DNA of 16,277 bases from contig CAZHDI010000076.1 of NCBI GenBank assembly GCA_964531285.1, positions 1 to 16,277 on the forward strand, in the 5' to 3' direction. Position numbers and translations under genes: made by a program. Within the stretch, counting starts at the first letter, position 1. Every line of letters starts with the position of its first letter. The stretch is from CAZHDI01 sp964531285 (lineage in GTDB: Bacteria > Pseudomonadota > Alphaproteobacteria > JAJFIK01). The notes under the pieces were generated by a model. The model saw only the letters and a program-made list of their open reading frames with translations, did not search any database and was not told the origin of the DNA. Shown here in pieces: positions 14,249 through 16,277 of the stretch.

Positions 14249-15001
14249 GTCGGCGATCAGCGCCGGACCGGTGCCCCGCGCGGCGCCGTCGCCGCCGCCC
14301 GCCCGGTGCGCCGCGATGGCGTTGTCGGCCAGCCCCTTGTATTCCGGCACAACGAGCCCGCCCGAGATCACCATCTTGGCGCCTTCCTCGACGGTCATGT
14401 CCAGGATCACCACATCCTTGCGCGGCGCGAACAGCAGAAAACCGCTGGTCGGATTGGGCGTCGTCGGCAGAAACAGGCTGACCAGTTCGGTGTCCGAGCG
14501 GACCTGGATTTCACCCTTCGTCGCGCTTGTTACAAAGGCCACGGCCCAGATGTCCCGGCGCGGATATTCGACAAGCGCGACCTGCTGGAATGACTGATCG
14601 CTCTTGGCCAGGACGGTCTCGAAGATCTGCTTGAGAGCACTGTAAACATTGCGAATGACCGGCATCCGGTGCAGCAGCCGCTCGCCCCGGCTCAGCACCC
14701 AGCGCCCGGCCACATTGGCGGTGAACGCCCCCAGAAGCACCAGCGCGATGAACACCAGCATGACGCCGATGCCCGGGATCGTCACGGGCAGATAGTTCGA
14801 GATTTCCCAGCGGTCCGGAATGACCCGCGCGACCTGGGAGTCAACGAAGGTCACGAAACTGACCGTCAGATAGATGGTGATCGCGATCGGCGCCGCCACC
14901 ACCAGACCGGTGACGAAATAGGTGCGCAGATCGAAGATCCGCTTCAGGCGCTTGGTGCGTTCGCCGTCTTTGGTGTCTTGCGGGGCCGGTTCGGTGGACA
15001 T
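14234..15001 (-). CDS. DUF502 family membrane protein
   Basis: An inner-membrane protein of unknown function. Numbering from ATG 15001 (255 residues): charged N-terminus, TM helix at about 28-52 (YFVTGLVVAAPIAITIYLTV), a short periplasmic loop, TM helix at about 74-98, then the family block HRMPVIRNVYSALKQIFETV (111-130) and a C-terminal cytosolic domain of beta strands with FLPTTPNPTSGFLLFAPRKD. This layout is diagnostic for DUF502. The frame remains open to 15190 and another ATG exists at 15085 (283 residues); neither start has a clear ribosome site and the extra residues look disordered. It converges with mazG and diverges from the phosphotransferase gene. Confidence 0.92.
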   Translation of the reverse strand: MSTEPAPQDTKDGERTKRLKRIFDLRTYFVTGLVVAAPIAITIYLTVSFVTFVDSQVARVIPDRWEISNYLPVTIPGIGVMLVFIALVLLGAFTANVAGRWVLSRGERLLHRMPVIRNVYSALKQIFETVLAKSDQSFQQVALVEYPRRDIWAVAFVTSATKGEIQVRSDTELVSLFLPTTPNPTSGFLLFAPRKDVVILDMTVEEGAKMVISGGLVVPEYKGLADNAIAAHRAGGGDGAARGTGPALIADRAVP

Positions 15002-15110
15002 GGAGTGCTGCCGATTGTTGGAGGCGGGAGCCTCGGGAAGCGGGGCCCGTGACGGCGCCCGCGTGGTCTTGCTATTCTGACACATAGTAAGGCACCGGTG
15101 TGGCCTTGTG

Positions 15111-15145
15111 TCCCGTGGGACGCATCCCGTGCGATGTGTCCCGAG
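15111..15145. repeat. Three TCCCG(T/A)G words on a 14-base period
   Basis: TCCCGTG at 15111-15117, TCCCGTG at 15125-15131 and TCCCGAG at 15139-15145 start exactly 14 bases apart. The first is part of an inverted repeat GTCCC-GT-GGGAC (15110-15121). The run lies between the divergent DUF502 and phosphotransferase starts, 44 bases before the latter's ATG, a position suited to an operator array. Period 14 is not a full helical turn multiple, so the copies would face different sides of the DNA unless bound cooperatively. Confidence 0.45.
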
Positions 15146-15188
15146 CGCTGGCACCCCGCGCGCCGGCTTGAGTGTCAGGGAACCGCCC

Positions 15189-16211
15189 ATGAGCGACAGC
15201 GATCTTCCGGCCCAAATGGCGGCCTTTGCCGACGCCCTCGGGCGAGCGGCGGTCCGTCATGGTCTGGGAGAGCGCATATCCGGCCTGACTCGGCTTTCCG
15301 GGGGCGCCAGCCAGGAAACCTGGGCTTTTGACGCGCACACAGCCGCGGGTCCGGCCGCGATGATCCTGCGCCGCACGCCCGGCGGCCGCGAACCGACGGG
15401 CTCGGGCCTGCCGCTCGGCACCGAAGCCGCGGTCATCCGAGAGGCCCGGGCTCATGGCGTCGCCGCGCCGGATGTGCTGTGCGTGCTCGATGACGCGGAC
15501 GGCCTCGGACCCGCCTATGTCATGACGCGGATCGAGGGCGAAACCATTGCCCGCAAGATCCTGCGCGATGACGCCTTCGCCGCCGCACGCCCCGTGATGG
15601 CCGGCCAGTGCGGCACGATCCTGGCGCGCCTGCACCGCATTCCCACCGACGCCTTGGCCGACCTGCTGCCGGTCAGCGGCGCCCGCGCCCAGTGGACCCA
15701 GTATCGCGACATCTACGATGCGTTCGGCGAGCCCCGGCCGGTCTTTGAGTACGCGTTCCGCTGGCTGGAGGAGCGATTGCCGGGGCGCGACCGGACCGCC
15801 CTGGTGCACGGCGATTTTCGCAACGGCAATCTGATGGTCGGCCCCGAGGGCGTGCGCGCCGTCCTGGACTGGGAACTGGCGCATCTCGGCGACCCGATGG
15901 AAGACCTGGGCTGGATCTGCGTGAACTCGTGGCGGTTCGGCCAAAGCCATCATCCGGTCGGCGGGTTCGGCCGGATCGAGGATATGGCGGCGGGTTACGA
16001 GGCCGCCGGCGGCGGCCCGGTGGATCTGGACCGGGTGGCATTCTGGCAGGTGTTCGGCACGCTCAAATGGGGCGTGATGTGCCTGATGATGGTCTCGGCC
16101 TTCCGCTCCGGCGCCGATCCCAGCGTAGAGCGCGCGGCCATCGGGCGGCGCGCGTCGGAAACCGAAATCGATCTCATCAATCTCCTGGCCGCGCCTGGCG
16201 GCGTGCACTGA
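15189..16211 (+). CDS. Phosphotransferase family protein (APH fold, ACAD10/11-like)
   Basis: A 340-residue aminoglycoside-phosphotransferase/choline-kinase-fold protein of the branch found fused to or beside acyl-CoA dehydrogenases. Human ACAD10/11 kinase domains phosphorylate 4-hydroxyacyl-CoAs; a similar role here is inference. Kinase features: nucleotide-binding LSGGASQETW (36-45), Arg61/62 in the MILRRTPGG strand, the Brenner motif HGDFRNGN (207-214) with catalytic Asp209, and DWE (227-229) in place of DFG. All key residues are present. Start at ATG 15189 has CAGGGA about eight bases upstream; the frame runs back to 15108 but that part is noise. Eleven bases after its stop the next gene starts, in the arrangement phosphotransferase-DUF6285 that in many genomes continues into an acyl-CoA dehydrogenase. 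No resistance function is implied. Confidence 0.92.
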   Translation: MSDSDLPAQMAAFADALGRAAVRHGLGERISGLTRLSGGASQETWAFDAHTAAGPAAMILRRTPGGREPTGSGLPLGTEAAVIREARAHGVAAPDVLCVLDDADGLGPAYVMTRIEGETIARKILRDDAFAAARPVMAGQCGTILARLHRIPTDALADLLPVSGARAQWTQYRDIYDAFGEPRPVFEYAFRWLEERLPGRDRTALVHGDFRNGNLMVGPEGVRAVLDWELAHLGDPMEDLGWICVNSWRFGQSHHPVGGFGRIEDMAAGYEAAGGGPVDLDRVAFWQVFGTLKWGVMCLMMVSAFRSGADPSVERAAIGRRASETEIDLINLLAAPGGVH

Positions 16212-16222
16212 AAGGATCGATC

Positions 16223-16277
16223 ATGCAAAATGCTCCGAGTGCGGCGGAACTGGTGGCGGCGGTGCGCGGGTTTCTGG
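16223..16277 (+). CDS. N-terminal fragment, probable DUF6285-family protein
   Basis: Eighteen codons before the window ends: MQNAPSAAELVAAVRGFL. AAAGGA at 16211-16216, six bases before the ATG, makes this a well-supported start. The pattern MQ..P.AAELL.AVR.FL and its place right after the kinase recall DUF6285 proteins, small helical proteins encoded beside phosphotransferase/acyl-CoA dehydrogenase genes. The rest of the gene is outside the window, so the family call rests on 18 residues and context. Confidence 0.65.
   Translation, partial: MQNAPSAAELVAAVRGFL

Noticed and set aside
15072..16208. Antisense frame of 378 codons opposite the phosphotransferase
   Set aside because: No domain features; the plus strand has an intact kinase motif set and a ribosome site.
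15189..16211. Aminoglycoside resistance gene
   Set aside because: Fold is shared, but the LSGGASQETW and DWE motifs and the following gene fit the acyl-CoA-linked ACAD10/11-like branch.

Overview
The window is GC-rich DNA of an alphaproteobacterium. The basis is the gene order rlpA - D,D-carboxypeptidase - tmk - holB - tatD - MBL hydrolase, which is a conserved housekeeping block in that class, together with mazG, a DUF502 membrane protein and frequent 4-base ATGA/GTGA start-stop overlaps. Order or genus cannot be fixed from the sequence alone. No rRNA, tRNA, CRISPR array or intact insertion sequence was found.

Left edge (1-1808): a possible gene tail of 11 codons ends at 38. About 570 bases without a convincing gene follow, holding short dyads, a direct repeat and a perfect 14-base palindrome. 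Then comes an alpha/beta hydrolase (612-1808) that is visibly less GC-rich than the rest and carries a cysteine-rich insert in its cap. This is the only part that looks acquired.

Minus-strand pair (1797-3517): an MmgE/PrpD-family protein is followed by a small DUF6665-type protein, joined by a GTGA overlap. The pair is divergent from rlpA.

Core plus-strand block (3765-12334): a lipoprotein RlpA with an exceptionally long acidic/proline linker and a C-terminal SPOR domain, then a penicillin-binding D,D-carboxypeptidase, a GNAT acetyltransferase, thymidylate kinase, DNA polymerase III delta-prime, a TatD nuclease, a PhnP-like metallo-beta-lactamase-fold hydrolase and an exported protein of unknown function. 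Most junctions overlap or are under 70 bases, so much of this is probably co-transcribed. It joins septal cell-wall remodelling to DNA precursor supply and replication. metG, which I remember lying between holB and tatD in many relatives, is absent here.

Right part (12335-16277): a 324-base gap with operator-like inverted repeats, an exported TPR protein with a strong intrinsic terminator, mazG, a convergent DUF502 membrane protein, and a divergent phosphotransferase (APH-fold, ACAD10/11-like) followed by the first 18 codons of what is probably a DUF6285 gene. The DUF502/phosphotransferase intergenic region has three TCCCG(T/A)G words on an exact 14-base period.

Most of the window is ordinary housekeeping sequence. 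I see no convincing new multi-gene system. The best leads are the Cys-rich hydrolase with its flanking DNA, the RlpA linker, the 14-base-period repeat, and the conserved-neighbour pairs with DUF6665 and DUF6285.
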